Source: Iris pallida
Lineage: Eukaryota; Streptophyta; Magnoliopsida; Asparagales; Iridaceae
Assembly: GCA_029216955.1 (NCBI GenBank)
Contig: JANAVB010015600.1
Location: forward strand, 40,983,211-41,047,210
Direction: 5' to 3'
Length of the DNA: 64,000 nucleotides
The notes beneath the pieces are model-generated. The model had not been told where the DNA came from. It was given only the letters and a program-made list of their open reading frames with translations, and did not search any database. How positions within the stretch are numbered: position 1 is the stretch's first letter; each line of letters begins with the position of its first letter. Shown piece after piece: positions 10,821-21,447 of the stretch. The position numbers were made by a program, and so were the translations under genes.

Positions 10821-12155
10821 TGTTTGCCATTGATTGTAAAAGAACAGAACAATTATCGGAGGACTGAACTTAGACTCACAATACAAACTCGCTCGTACAA
10901 AGAAAGCCTAGGGACGAAAACCTAGGTACAGCAGACTAAGTACGATTGTTTATTTTTGATTCTGGGGGGTGACGATAGAGGCTCGGAAAAGCGACGACCG
11001 CTCTGCCTTACTCCTTGGACGATCAGTATGTAGCTTTGGCTCGGGGAAGATCTGCTTGGCGTTGACGAAGAAACGCTCTTCTTGCTCTCCTCGGATTGCT
11101 CTCCTGACTTCTCTCTCTCTGTGATTATCAAGAAGAAAGGGGAAGCTCTCTCTGTGTAGATCTCTCTCTTCTTATTCTTTTTTATTCTTTTGTTGCCGAC
11201 CTCTCTTCTTCTCTCCTCTTTTCTTTTTTCTCAAGGGAATGATGCTGGCTATTTATAAGAGTGGGGGGGTGATCATTAGGGTTTGCTAATGATTATCTGT
11301 TTGGAATGTCGGTGCTCCTTCATTCTATCTGAACCCTTGATCCTGATTATAGTGAATCTCGGCCATTAATGCGGATAGCATCGTATCTCATGAGCAATTA
11401 ATGCTAGCTGCTTTAAATCCTCGTGATTGATTATGCCAATGTCTGATTGCTCGCCACGTGTCCCATTAGCTTGATGATAAATGATATGCCCTGATCTCAG
11501 TAATTGTGACGATGATGTCAAATATATTTGTTGAGATTCGGTTAAATCTCTTATTGATCTCATGCCACGTGTCTTAATTGTGAGTCCTGTCAGAGCCGCA
11601 TAGGATTGACGATCCTCGAACCGCAGAGAGATACTCTTTGTAAGCCGCATAGGACGATACTTCATCGAGCCGCATATGCGTAATCTTTGTGAGCCGCATG
11701 AGCTGGTGTTGTATTGGGCCGCAGGGAATGTGTTCCCAGGGAGCCGCATGAGCTAGCGTTGTATCGAACCGCATGGAACGGGTTCTCAGGGAGCCGCATA
11801 TGACTGATTGCCACGTGGCAATCTGGGACTTCTGACGGATTTGGTCAGAGATTTTCTTCTTTTCCCGAGGAGTCAGTCATTATGGCAAGGCCATTATGAA
11901 ACTTTATGTCAGGGCCGCCATAGTGAATCGTGCTGGAACAATAAATGAGGCCGCTCCTTAAACGACCAGCTGTAGGAAAAGATCATATATGGCGTCCATC
12001 GAGCCGCATATGCCTTGCTGAACCGCATACGCTCCCGAGCCGCATGCGATTGAGAGTCTTCTTTGAACCGCATAGGGCCGCTCCTGTGTGGGCCGCATAA
12101 GCTTCTTACTCAGAGCCGCATGGATCATTATTCTAATATTTTCCATGCTTCTACA
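10821..12155 (-). repeat. 5' LTR of Tat element (1335 bp)
   Basis: Bounded by TGTAGAAG (outer, at 12155) and GGCAAACA (inner, at 10821) on the minus strand, giving TGT...ACA ends and abutting the PBS. It holds the GCCGCAT heptamer field at 11590-12120, a TATA box, and a CT/GA-rich leader at 11100-11230. Confidence 0.88.
11249..11259 (-). promoter_or_regulatory. TATA box of Tat LTR
   Basis: CTTATAAATAG on the minus strand, with the GA/CT-rich leader starting about 30 bases downstream. It fits an RNA polymerase II start near 11220. Confidence 0.7.
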
Positions 12156-14299
12156 GTCGTCTACAACTGAAAAATGGTTATCCAGTCAGGATTGGAACAA
12201 GTACAAGTCTAACCACCATGACACAAGTACAATATAAAGTAATAAAACACTAAACATGGAAAATAATGATCAATGGAAACAATAAACAATATGAACAAGA
12301 AATCATGAGATTGAAGAAACTGATAAGGAAAGTAACAAGCATGAAAAGTAAAGAGACTCATGTAAACACTAGTAGTGAACGTGTCGTGAGAAGTACAACG
12401 TTCCTACACATGGACGGCTTGGGCGAACGATGAGGTTATAAGGCCCGCCCACGTAAACGGGAGAGTTGCCAACAATACCATCTGGGCTTTCTCCACGTGC
12501 CTAGTAATTGTACCCCTCCAATATCCATACCTCACAATCACGAAAATACGATCACGATAACGATCACGATAACAATGAGAAAACATGATCAATAGTCAAA
12601 CACTCAACTCTCGTGTGTGTTACAGTCAAGACACGAAAGATAGCATGTATAAGTGAAATATAACAATATAAAGTAAATACACATGAAGGTGTCAACAAGT
12701 ACTTGCCTGAACTCTTGGATGGATTGATTTCACAAGTTGAAGACAATATGATCTCCGTCCTAGAAGCTATCAAATCAAGCCATCATCCCACGAACCCCGT
12801 CGCACAAACAACCACAAGTTAGATATACAATTGCCACTCTAAAAATCCTAGAAAGTAGCTAATGGGTTAAATCAATTAATACTATTCTAATTCTGGAATA
12901 AATCATCTAAAATCCTATTTTAACCTATTTAATTCTGAAATAACAATCTACACACAAATATTTGGCCAAAGAAATTCACGGTTCCAAATTCGGGACTCGT
13001 GGCACACAAACCGAGACATACCATTGACTAACTAGTCAAACATTATGAATTCAAAGTTTGAGTATGAAACATGGTAGATTTTAGTGCCATGAGTGCACTG
13101 GAATCGACCGTGCCGCAAAATCATGATTTGGTCAAAAGTTATCGCCATTATGGCTAATTATGACCAAATCGATGAACCGTTGACCAAATCTGACTTCTAT
13201 GAACAAAATAAAATACTAGATGAAACTCTAAAATTCTGGAAAAATTATATTTTGTAGATCTCGGTGTCAGCTTTCCAAAACTTCAAACTGATCGCGAAAT
13301 GGAGTTCAGAATCGCTCGAAAGCTCGAAAACCGTGCGACGTGTTAATTTTTGGACAACCGACACTCAAATAATTATTTAGAAATTCGAGATCAAAATACC
13401 TGAAAATAAATTATATATTCAGAAACCTAACCTCAATACGCTTCTAACAAAAAAACGGCACGCAAAAAGGACGTCTAGATCAACGGCAAACCCTCCGCGA
13501 AGTCGAAGAATTCCTATTGAACTTCCTCTCAAAAGCTGCTGAAATAAAATAGGGTTTCGGAAAACCTAATTATACTAATATATATATATAGGGAACATAA
13601 GAGTCGGTGGCTGGCTTTGAGGCGGCTGGGCGGGGACATGTGGCAGCATCTGCTGCCTCCCGCCCAGATACAACGGATCAGGAGTAAGCCGGCTTGGGTT
13701 GGCAGCTCCGAGCTTGACTCGGATTCATACTACGGCTTGGAGACCGAGCTCCCCCGCCCCCTCTCACTGCCACGTGGGCCCGCCTTTCCCGCTTCAGCGG
13801 CTGACGAGTGGGCCACCCTGCGGCTGACTGGGTATTTAAATATAGGAAATAGATTTTTAATTACAGAAAAATAAATAAAAATCAGAAAAAATCCTAAAAA
13901 TTCCAAATAAATCCCAAAAAATTCCTAAAAATTCCTAAAAATTCTAGAAAATTGTTTGAGGGTTCTAGAGCCCAAATAATTTATTTAACCTCAAAAATAC
14001 TCTCGGATGCCTTCACAAAAATTCCTAGAAGCTTAAGAAAATAATGAAACCATATATAAATATTATCTAAAAATCTCCTAAAAATCCAAGAAATTCTAAA
14101 ATAACAAAATGATACTCTAGAGACTGTATGGGGACCCTGGCGACCACATATGTCCTAGTTTTACTATACTTAAGCTATAGGCTTAGGTACGCACCCTTGT
14201 GATCCCAAATCAATTCCTAATTATCAAAAATTAAATTCTAACTAAAATAAAATAATAGAAAAAAAAATCTCCAAAATAGAAGATAAATTCTAGGAACCC
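12156..14299 (-). mobile_element. Degenerate gypsy LTR-like sequence
   Basis: AT-rich, with no coding frame I trust. By eye the order of short landmarks resembles the D-family LTR: TCCAGTCAGGA then AAGTACAA near 12190, an ACTTGCCT block near 12700, a GC-rich block at 13610-13830, then AT-rich sequence with many AAATTCC runs. No termini were found. It is probably a truncated old LTR into which the Tat element or its neighbour inserted. Confidence 0.35.
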
Positions 14300-14839
14300 A
14301 AATGCTACACCGATTGCATGCATACTTTTTTTCTCTTATTATATTATCACAGTTTATATGGCATGGTGTTTTCTTGTATCATGCTACGTCCCTCTGAGGA
14401 CCTGGTTATCTCTTCAGGGTTAGACAATTTTCCACAGGAGTATGGAGCGACATTGGAGCTGTCCTACATCGATGACGAGGAAGTACCTTTTGACTTCTAG
14501 TCTATTCCTTATCTGAGACAGTTGTAGACATTATTTTACATCTCTTTTCTTTCTATTTGCGGAGGTTGGACTCCGATCTTGTGAGACTATTTTTTATAGC
14601 TGTTTGGAGTGAGTATGTTCACCCGACTATCTTTTGAGATACTTATTTATTTATTTGGACTCTATTATCTTCTGTGTTGAGCTGTGATGAGATTAGATTA
14701 TGTTATTCTGGCCTGTGATTATTTTATTTACAGCTTATGTGCATATATGAGGATTCCATATATCAGAGTATTCTTCGTACATGTGCAACTGGCATGTTCA
14801 CGTGCTTGGTCCTATATATTTTGGGACTGGGGCGTTACA
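14300..14839 (+). mobile_element. 3' end of a B/C-related gypsy LTR
   Basis: Shares CGTCCCTCTGAGGACCTGG, the ACTGGCATGT block and the exact terminal form TTTTGGGACTGGGGCGTTACA with the LTRs of elements B and C. The LTR terminus ACA at 14839 directly abuts copia LTR sequence. The upstream boundary is unclear. Confidence 0.6.
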
Positions 14840-14944
14840 ATTATATCTATGATCTAACTGCTAACGAGTTTTTAATTAGCAATATTCTGCTGCCTACTCT
14901 ATTCACCCCCCTAGAGTATTCTGCTTTACGATTTCGTTCCTACA
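14840..14944 (+). repeat. 5' LTR remnant of SIRE-like element
   Basis: Only the last 105 bases of the LTR remain; they match 33560-33669 and end CGTTCCTACA. The remainder is replaced by the gypsy LTR end at 14839. Confidence 0.85.
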
Positions 14945-14946
14945 AT

Positions 14947-14958
14947 TGGTATCAGAGC
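14947..14958 (+). other. Primer-binding site, tRNA-iMet type
   Basis: TGGTATCAGAGC, the standard initiator tRNA-Met complement of plant copia elements, two bases after the LTR end. Confidence 0.93.
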
Positions 14959-15039
14959 GGGTTATACAGGTAAAGCAAGATAAAATTGTAGTTATATTCA
15001 ATTGGTATATAGATCACATCATTACACATGGAACTGTAA

Positions 15040-16436
15040 AATTTACAAGTGAAGGCCAAGCCACAAACAGACCTCCACTGTTTGACGGCACAAATTACAC
15101 TTATTGGAAAACACGTATGAGTTTCTTTCTGAAATCTCTTGATTTTGACTTATGGTATGTAGTTATTGATGGCTATAAAAAGCCCCCTCGTATTAATGTT
15201 GATGGTATTTTAGTTGAAAAACCCCATGACAAATATACAGAGGATGAAAAAAAAAGGCCAGTCTTGACGCACATGCTATTAACGCTCTATTTTGTGCTTT
15301 AGACAGAACTGAATTCAACAGGGTGTCTACATGCACAACATCAAACGAAGTGTGGAAACTTCTCGAAGTAACCCACGAAGGAACAACACAAGTCAAGGAG
15401 TCAAACATCAGCAGACTTACTCAGGAGTATGAGGCGTTCAAAATGAAGCCAAGTGAATCAGTCACTCAGATGTTTACAAGATTCTTGGATATTATAAATC
15501 CTCTGTCTTCACTAGGCAAGGATTACAGTAACCATAAGAAGATTCGCAAACTTCTACGAGCTCTTACAAAGAACTGGATTCCAAAGGCTACAGCAATCAT
15601 TGAAGGGAACGACCTCTCAACAATGTCTCTAGAAACACTCATGGGTATGCTACTCACTCACGAGTTAGAACTTCAAGACTTTGAAGATGCTATGCCAAAG
15701 GAGAAGTCAGAGAAGTCGATCGCTCTCAAGGCTCAACATAGAAGAACTGTCGAAGACGACTTTGATGACAGCGACTCCGATTATGAAGATCAAGCTCTTC
15801 TGGTAAGAAAATTCAAGAAGTTCATGAGATTTAACAGGAGAACAAAAGACAACAAAAACAACAACAACGAGGAAGATCCTATTTGCTATGGATGCAAGAA
15901 GAAAGAACACATGAAGAAAGATTGTCCAACAGCATCATCATCAAAGAAAAGCAGCAAATATGACAAAGACTACCTGAAGAAATCTACATCAAGGCAGTAC
16001 GCCAACACAAGCATATGGCATAAAAGTGAGGCTAGCGACTCAGAAGATGAACAATCAGATGACGCTGCAAATGTGTGCTTGATGACTTACGATCAGGTAT
16101 TCACTAATCCTCTATTTGATCCTTATGATGATTTCATCTTTGAACAACTAGGATAGGCTTTCAGTGACCTGCTAAATGATTACAGGAAACTGCGTAGTAA
16201 ATATGAAACCTCTAAAAAGGTACTCAAAGAGTACAAAGGTGAACTAGGAAGACTTACCAACCAACTAGATCATGTTAGAAATAATGACTCTTCAAATGAG
16301 TCTGGTGAGCTTTCTTCTATTAACTTGTTGTTACACGAGACTGTTAAGCTATCCGAAGAAAAAGACCAAATTATCATCCAGTTAAAGGAAGACCTATCTA
16401 AGGAGAGAAAGGTCTCCAGTGTGCACAGATCAGATT
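15040..16436 (+). pseudogene. SIRE-like gag
   Basis: Nucleocapsid precursor. It begins RPPLFDGTNYTYWKTRM (about 15067), shifts frame near 15255 (an A-run), and continues as a UBN2-type gag region from about 15290 (SNEVWKLLEVTHEGT, LRALTKNW). An acidic/lysine stretch follows, then a CCHC knuckle CYGCKKKEHMKKDC near 15890. TAG at 16154-16156 stops it, but the same frame stays open to TAG near 16436 and encodes a Lys/Glu-rich heptad-like coiled coil (KLRSKYETSKKVLKEYKGEL). No in-frame ATG survives at the start. Confidence 0.85.
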
Positions 16437-16485
16437 AGAATCACTTACATCTGACTATACTAGATTATATGACACTTCCAAAAAG

Positions 16486-16875
16486 TTGAAAATTAGTTTA
16501 GGAAAACGGCCTGAAGTTGCTGCTTCCTATTCTAACACGTGTCAATTTTCGAATCATCGGAACACGCCCAACACTGTCAGACCAAACCATACCAAAACAA
16601 TGCCCAAGAAGACTAATAGGCATGCATTCTTCTATACTAGAAAACCAAAACCTACCAATCATGTACCTTACACTACTTTCAACACTCAACATGCCAAATG
16701 TCATTATTGTGGCCTCATTGGTCATATATCTTCTGTATGTAGAATCAGAAAGTTAGTAGATTTAAATGTTTATACATGGATACCAAAAACTAACCAGTCA
16801 GGACCCTACAAGAAATGGGTACCAAGAGTTTCATCTGTAAATTATTTTGTAGGTGGGACGCCCTTCACATGCTAG
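16486..16875 (+). pseudogene. SIRE-like gag-pro linker with second zinc knuckle
   Basis: A basic, Asn/Thr/Pro-rich 129-residue frame carrying CHYCGLIGHISSVC (CX2CX4HX4C) at about 16690-16735, followed by WIPKTNQSGPYKKWVP, a conserved lead-in to the protease in SIRE elements (memory). It shifts frame near 16855 into the protease. Confidence 0.72.
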
Positions 16876-18448
16876 GAGCAAATGGATCCTCGACAGCGGT
16901 TGCTCACGGCACGTGACCGGTGACGCTTCACTATTCGCAACACTGTCGAAGAAGAATAAAGAAGGATACGTCTCCTTCGGTAATAATTTAAGAGGGTACA
17001 TAATCGGTATCGGTGACATTGGTAAGGCTCCCTATCCAGTGATTAAAGATGTATGTCTAGTTACCGAGTTAAAACATAATCTGCTCAGCATAAGCCATTT
17101 AGCTGATCACGGTTATGGTATTAACTTCGTCAAAGATAAATGTACTATAGTTGATAGTTCAATTGGTAGTACTATATTTGAAGGTATTAGGGAAGACAAC
17201 ATATATATTTTCTATTTATTGGAAGATGCTAACAAAGCAGGTAGATGTTTGATGGCCAAAATCATTGAGAGTCAACTATGGCATATGAGACTCAGCAATA
17301 CAATTTTATGACTATCTACAAAGAAGTTGGTACGCGGCTTACCGGACATTTCTTTCAAGAAGGATACGGTATGTAGTGAATGTGAAAAGAACAAAGCTAC
17401 CAAATTCGCATTTAAATCCAAGAACACTGTAAGTACCACTAGACCTTTACAACTGTTGCATATGGACTTATTTGGACCCAGTAGAATTGCTAGTCTAGGT
17501 GGTAAGTTATATACATTTGTCATTATAGATGATTTCTCTAGATATATATGGGTTTATTTTCTTGCACGCAAGAACGATGCATTATCAGAATTCGTCACCT
17601 TTTGCAAGAAAGTACAGAATGAAAAAGGGTTCATGATTACTCGCATTCGTAGTGATCATGGTGACGAATTTGAGAATGTAGAATTCAAGCAATTTTGTGA
17701 CACACACGATTATTTGCATGAATTCTCTTGCCCTAGGACTTCGCAACAAAATGGAGTTGTGGAACGTAAGAACAGAACTCTATCTGAAATAGCTAGAGTA
17801 ATGTTAAACCAGTTTAGTCTACCTAGATACTTTTGGGCTGAAGCTGTAAATACAGCATGCTATATTCTTAATAGGGTTCTAATTCGACCTATATCGAAGA
17901 AGACTCCCTATGAACTATGGTTTGATAGAACAACCAATGTTTTATATTTCAAGATTTTTGGTTGTAAATGTTTTATTCTTAATATTAAAGACAATTTGAG
18001 TAAATTTGATGAAAAGGCCGATGAAGGTATATTTTTAGGTTATACAGCAAAGAGCAAAAGATCCAGAGTCTTCAACAAAAGAACCATGATCATCGAAGAA
18101 TCAATCAATGTCAAGTTTGATGAGCTAAATCAACACTTAGATGATGATGACAATGAAGACTTAATTACACCAAGTACAGCTACTGTAAAACCTTCACATA
18201 GAGATACAGAACCATCATATCAAGCATCAGATGAACCTTCAAGCAAAGAAGCTGGAACTAGCAATCCTGAGACTACACCAAAAGAGATGAGATTTTTGGC
18301 TAATCATCCAAAGGACTTGGTAATTGGTGAGATTACCAAGGGTGTAAGTACTCGTTCCTCTAATAAAGATATAGCTTCTTGTGTTACTTTTGTTTCGCAG
18401 TTTGAACCCAAAAAATTGAAGAAGCATGTAGTGATAATTTTTGGTTAG
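16853..18448 (+). pseudogene. SIRE-like protease and integrase
   Basis: Protease motif WILDSGCSRHVTGD (about 16880) is followed by the GAG-pre-integrase LWHMRLSN. TGA at 17309-17311 breaks the frame, which then resumes. The integrase shows the zinc CSECEKNK and the catalytic residues D in LHMDLFGP, D in IRSDHGDEF and E in QNGVVERKNRTL, then the copia C-terminal WFDRTTNVLYFKIFGC and GIFLGYT blocks. An acidic hinge leads to a frameshift at the AAAAAA run near 18410. Confidence 0.92.
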
Positions 18449-18453
18449 ATGCT

Positions 18454-19938
18454 ATGCAAGAGGAATTAAACCAATTCGAACGAAATCAAGTTTGGGAACT
18501 TCTTCCCAAGCCTATTGATCATCCGGTCATTGGCATCCGATGGATATTCCGAAATAAACTGAACGAGAATGGTTTAGTTACTCGTAATAAGGCTCACCTC
18601 GTAGCTCAAGGATACAATCAAGAAGAAGGTATCGACTACGATGAGACTTATGTCCCAGTTGCGAGATTAGAATCCATTCGCATGTTATGTGTATTTGCAT
18701 GTTTTCATAATTTTAAGTTATTTCAAATGGATGTCAAAAGCGTATTTTTAAATGGTTTTATAAAAGAAGAAGTTTATGTAGCTCAACCTCCTGGTTTTAC
18801 TGATTTCAAATTTTTTGAAAATATTTTCAAGTTGAAGAAAGCCGTATACGATTTGAAACAAGCCCCTCGTGCTTGGTACGATCGTCTGAGCTCTTTTCTA
18901 CTTGATAACGATTTTTTAAAAGGAAAGGTTGATACTACATTGTTTATAAAATCTTTGAATAACAACATTCTTTTGATTCAAGTCTATGTAGATGATATTA
19001 TTTTTAGATCTACCGATGAATCTCTTTGTCAAGAATTTTCAAAGTGTATGCAGAATGAGTTTGAGATGAGCGTGATGGGAGAGCTGAAATTCTTTCTCGG
19101 ACTGCAAATCAAATAAACCAACAATGGGACGTCCATAAATCAAGCAAAGTACACAAAGGATCTATTAAAGAAGTTCGACATGGAAGCAGTCAAGCCACTT
19201 AGCACTCCAATGGCGATTTCAACCAAGCTTGATATTGATGAACAAGGCAAACCTGTCGACATACGTAAGTATCGAGGTATAATCGGTAGCTTACTGTATT
19301 TAACTGCTAGTCGACTAGACATTATGTTTAGTGTTTGCTTATGTGCACGCTTTCAAGCTAATCCTAAGGAATCACATCTGTGCGCAGTTAAGCGTATCTT
19401 CCGATACCTTAAAGGCACTTCTTCTGTCGGCTTATGGTATCCCAAAACCACGTCATTTGACCTAATCGGTTATTCTGATGCTGATTTTGTCGGATGCAAA
19501 GTAGATAGAAAAAGCACTAGTGGCACATGTCATTTCCTAGAAAAAGCTCTAGTCTCTTAGTTTAGTAAGAAGCAAAATTCTGTTGCATTATCAACAATCG
19601 AGGCTGAGTATATCGCCGCAGGACGTTGTTGTGCACAAATTTTGTGGATGAAGCAAACTTTAGAAGACTATGGATTACATTTTACATACATACCCATTTT
19701 CTGTGACAACACTAGTTCTATTAATTTGACTAAGAATCCAGTATGTCACTCTCGTACTAAACATATCGAGATTAGACATCACTTTCTTAGAGATCATCAA
19801 CAAAATGGAGATATAGACCTTGTATACATAGACAAATAGAATCAATTAGCTGACATACTCACAAAACCTCTAGCGAAAGATCCTTTCAATTATTTACGTC
19901 GAGAATTAGGAATTTTAGATGTCAATAATATTAATTAA
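18454..19938 (+). pseudogene. SIRE-like reverse transcriptase and RNase H
   Basis: RT begins at WELLPKP-IGIRWIFRNKLNENG and has the active site QVYVDDIIF (about 18980). RNase H follows with GYSDADFVGCKVDRKSTSG and ADILTKPLAKD near the end. In-frame stops lie at TAA 19114-19116, TAG 19558-19560 and TAG 19837-19839; the frame otherwise runs to TAA 19936-19938. The retained frame over 1.4 kb suggests moderate age. Confidence 0.93.
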
Positions 19939-20221
19939 TTATGTTTTATTAATTAATATTTGATACTCAATAACTGTTTTTGAGACAAGCCTAAAAAGAG
20001 TCTGTCTGTCACCACGACTACGGTCGAAGCGAAGCGGTATTTAAGAGTTCTCCGGTGAACCTTCGTTAGCTGGGACAGTACTCCTACAGCTAATCTGAGA
20101 CAGATACTGAGTAAAGAATATAAATTTATAAAATAATATTAATTATGTTATTTAAAATCTAAATTTACTAAACTCTGAATTAAACATTTGAAACGAATTG
20201 ATGAAAAAGATGTGGCCCCAC

Positions 20222-20269
<48 letters not shown>

Positions 20270-20589
20270 AGCCAGGCAAACCCTTGGCGAATTCGGTCCG
20301 AGTTCGGTCCGAATTCGGCCAGAGTTCGGCTGGGTATATATATGTACCAGTCAGAACCCGAGGCCATCTCTTCTTCATTCTTCCAAACTTCATCAAAACA
20401 GCAGCAGCCGTGCCCCCTAAACCCTAGTTCGTCTCCACCTTCCTTCTTCCAATTCACGTGGAGATCTTCGTCCAAAATTTGGATTCGTGCGGAGAATTTC
20501 ATCCTCTACAGCATATCCAATTCTCGGGAGGTATAATTCCTTCTTTCCTCCACTTTCCAATTGTTAGGGTTTCTAGTTTTTGGGATAGA
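19939..20589 (+). other. Spacer between RNase H and env-like ORF
   Basis: Non-coding. It holds a TA microsatellite at about 20225-20265 and, at 20285-20335, alternating GAATTCGGYC / GAGTTCGGYC units like those in this element's LTR. A pyrimidine/A-rich leader then runs to the ATG at 20590. The TA tract plus motif array could be an internal promoter for the env-like ORF; this is inference. Confidence 0.6.
20225..20265. repeat. (TA)n microsatellite
   Basis: About 20 uninterrupted TA units. Confidence 0.97.
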
Positions 20590-21447
20590 ATGCCTAAGGG
20601 ATTCAATCCTTTCAAGAGGAAGAAGACCCATGCCAGTGAAGAGGCACCGTCTTCGGATCCGCATACGGATTCCCTCTTTTCTCCGGTCCAATCGGATGAC
20701 GGTGCATCGGACGAGTTTTCTTTCAAAACTCCCGACCAAGCCCTACTTTGGTATGCCGATTTCATTATGCGTACTATTTGTACTGGATATCCGATCAAAT
20801 GGACTGTCTTTCCCGACCACCGTCCTTACTTTGAGGCATTAGTGTTACAACACTTTATTACTTTACAATTCCCTATAGCTACAAATGCCATCAGACTATT
20901 TTACTGTAATTTCCTGTTAGACACTTTTACCGCAAGAACACGTATCGAAGGGATAGATATCGAGTTTACTAATAAAACGTTAGCAAAAATCCTTGGTATT
21001 CCAAACGAAGGTGCCCCGCTCGATGACATCACTGATTTCGATTTCCCCGATGGTACGAATCTCGTTAGTTTCAGGAATGAGCTTTGTGCGCCCGCACGTG
21101 CTCTTCCTAGAAAGTTCAAGGCAAATAACTTGAACTTGTTTAACTATGAATTACATCGCATCATCTATTCCAGTCTACTTCCAAAATCCACTTCAAAAGA
21201 TGATGTCACTGCACTTAAGCTTTCTAATTATATCACATTTTTTAAGGGGATTCCTTTCTCTGCCCCTAAGACTATCATTCAGATGATAGGTAGATGTCGT
21301 GGAAGAGACCCAACCTCTCTTATGCAATGATCATCCCACGCATCTTTCAGAGATTCGACATTGACTTATCCACTTGTGCTCTGGACCCTGAGCCCAAGTT
21401 TCTCAAACTCTCTTGCCACAGCATTGCCACTGTTCCTCCACCTACTG
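20590..21447 (+). pseudogene. Env-like ORF, 5' part
   Basis: ATG at 20590 (MPKGFNPFKRKK) starts a frame with a basic N-terminus. It contains AIRLFYCNFLLDTF and IDIEFTNKTLAKILGIP, which resemble the 'putative plant transposon protein' domain in env-like ORFs of Athila and SIRE elements (recognised from memory). The annotated frame stops at 21328-21330 (TGA). From about 21290 the +1 frame reads on through PRIFQRFDIDLS to the nested insertion at 21447, so a one-base shift occurred near there. No signal peptide or clear transmembrane segment is seen, so envelope function is not supported. Confidence 0.65.
21443..21447. repeat. Target-site duplication of element B (left)
   Basis: TACTG, repeated at 31633-31637 directly outside the other LTR end. 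Confidence 0.92.

Larger units (their letters stand above)
7873..10830 (-). pseudogene. Tat gag polyprotein, long N-terminal extension
   Basis: Structural capsid protein. A single frame runs from ATG 10830 (a second ATG is at 10818) to TAA 7873, interrupted by TGA 10474-10476, TGA 8821-8823 and TAG 8644-8646. The capsid core is visible from PRYKPFN (about 8800) through TRLFIGALEG, LFLERFYEV and ERFRQTAMKLP. The C-terminus has the Tat-type zinc-knuckle-like CHYH-HATHDCYQLKRYI pattern. The N-terminal 600 or so codons are low complexity. Around 10100-10440 they encode degenerate HAAT-NRM units because the DNA there carries GCCGCAT/ATGCGGC motifs in both orientations. The start codons lie in the LTR end and the PBS, which is unusual. 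Confidence 0.82.
1..12155 (-). mobile_element. Ty3/gypsy retrotransposon, Tat lineage (near complete)
   Basis: A minus-strand LTR retrotransposon in the order (right to left) 5' LTR, PBS, gag, protease, reverse transcriptase, RNase H, second archaeal-type RNase H, integrase, repeat-rich 3' region, polypurine tract, 3' LTR. The two LTRs match over 1-565 and 11592-12155. The double RNase H and the long 3' non-coding region with tandem repeats mark the Tat/Ogre/Retand group (family knowledge). The outer end of the 3' LTR lies before base 1, so the target duplication cannot be checked; the right flank is GTCGT. The coding frames carry stops and a frameshift, so this copy cannot be autonomous. Confidence 0.93.

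Noticed and set aside
13617..13874. 85-codon ORF
   Set aside because: Chance frame in a short GC-rich block of a decayed LTR-like region; no similarity recognised.
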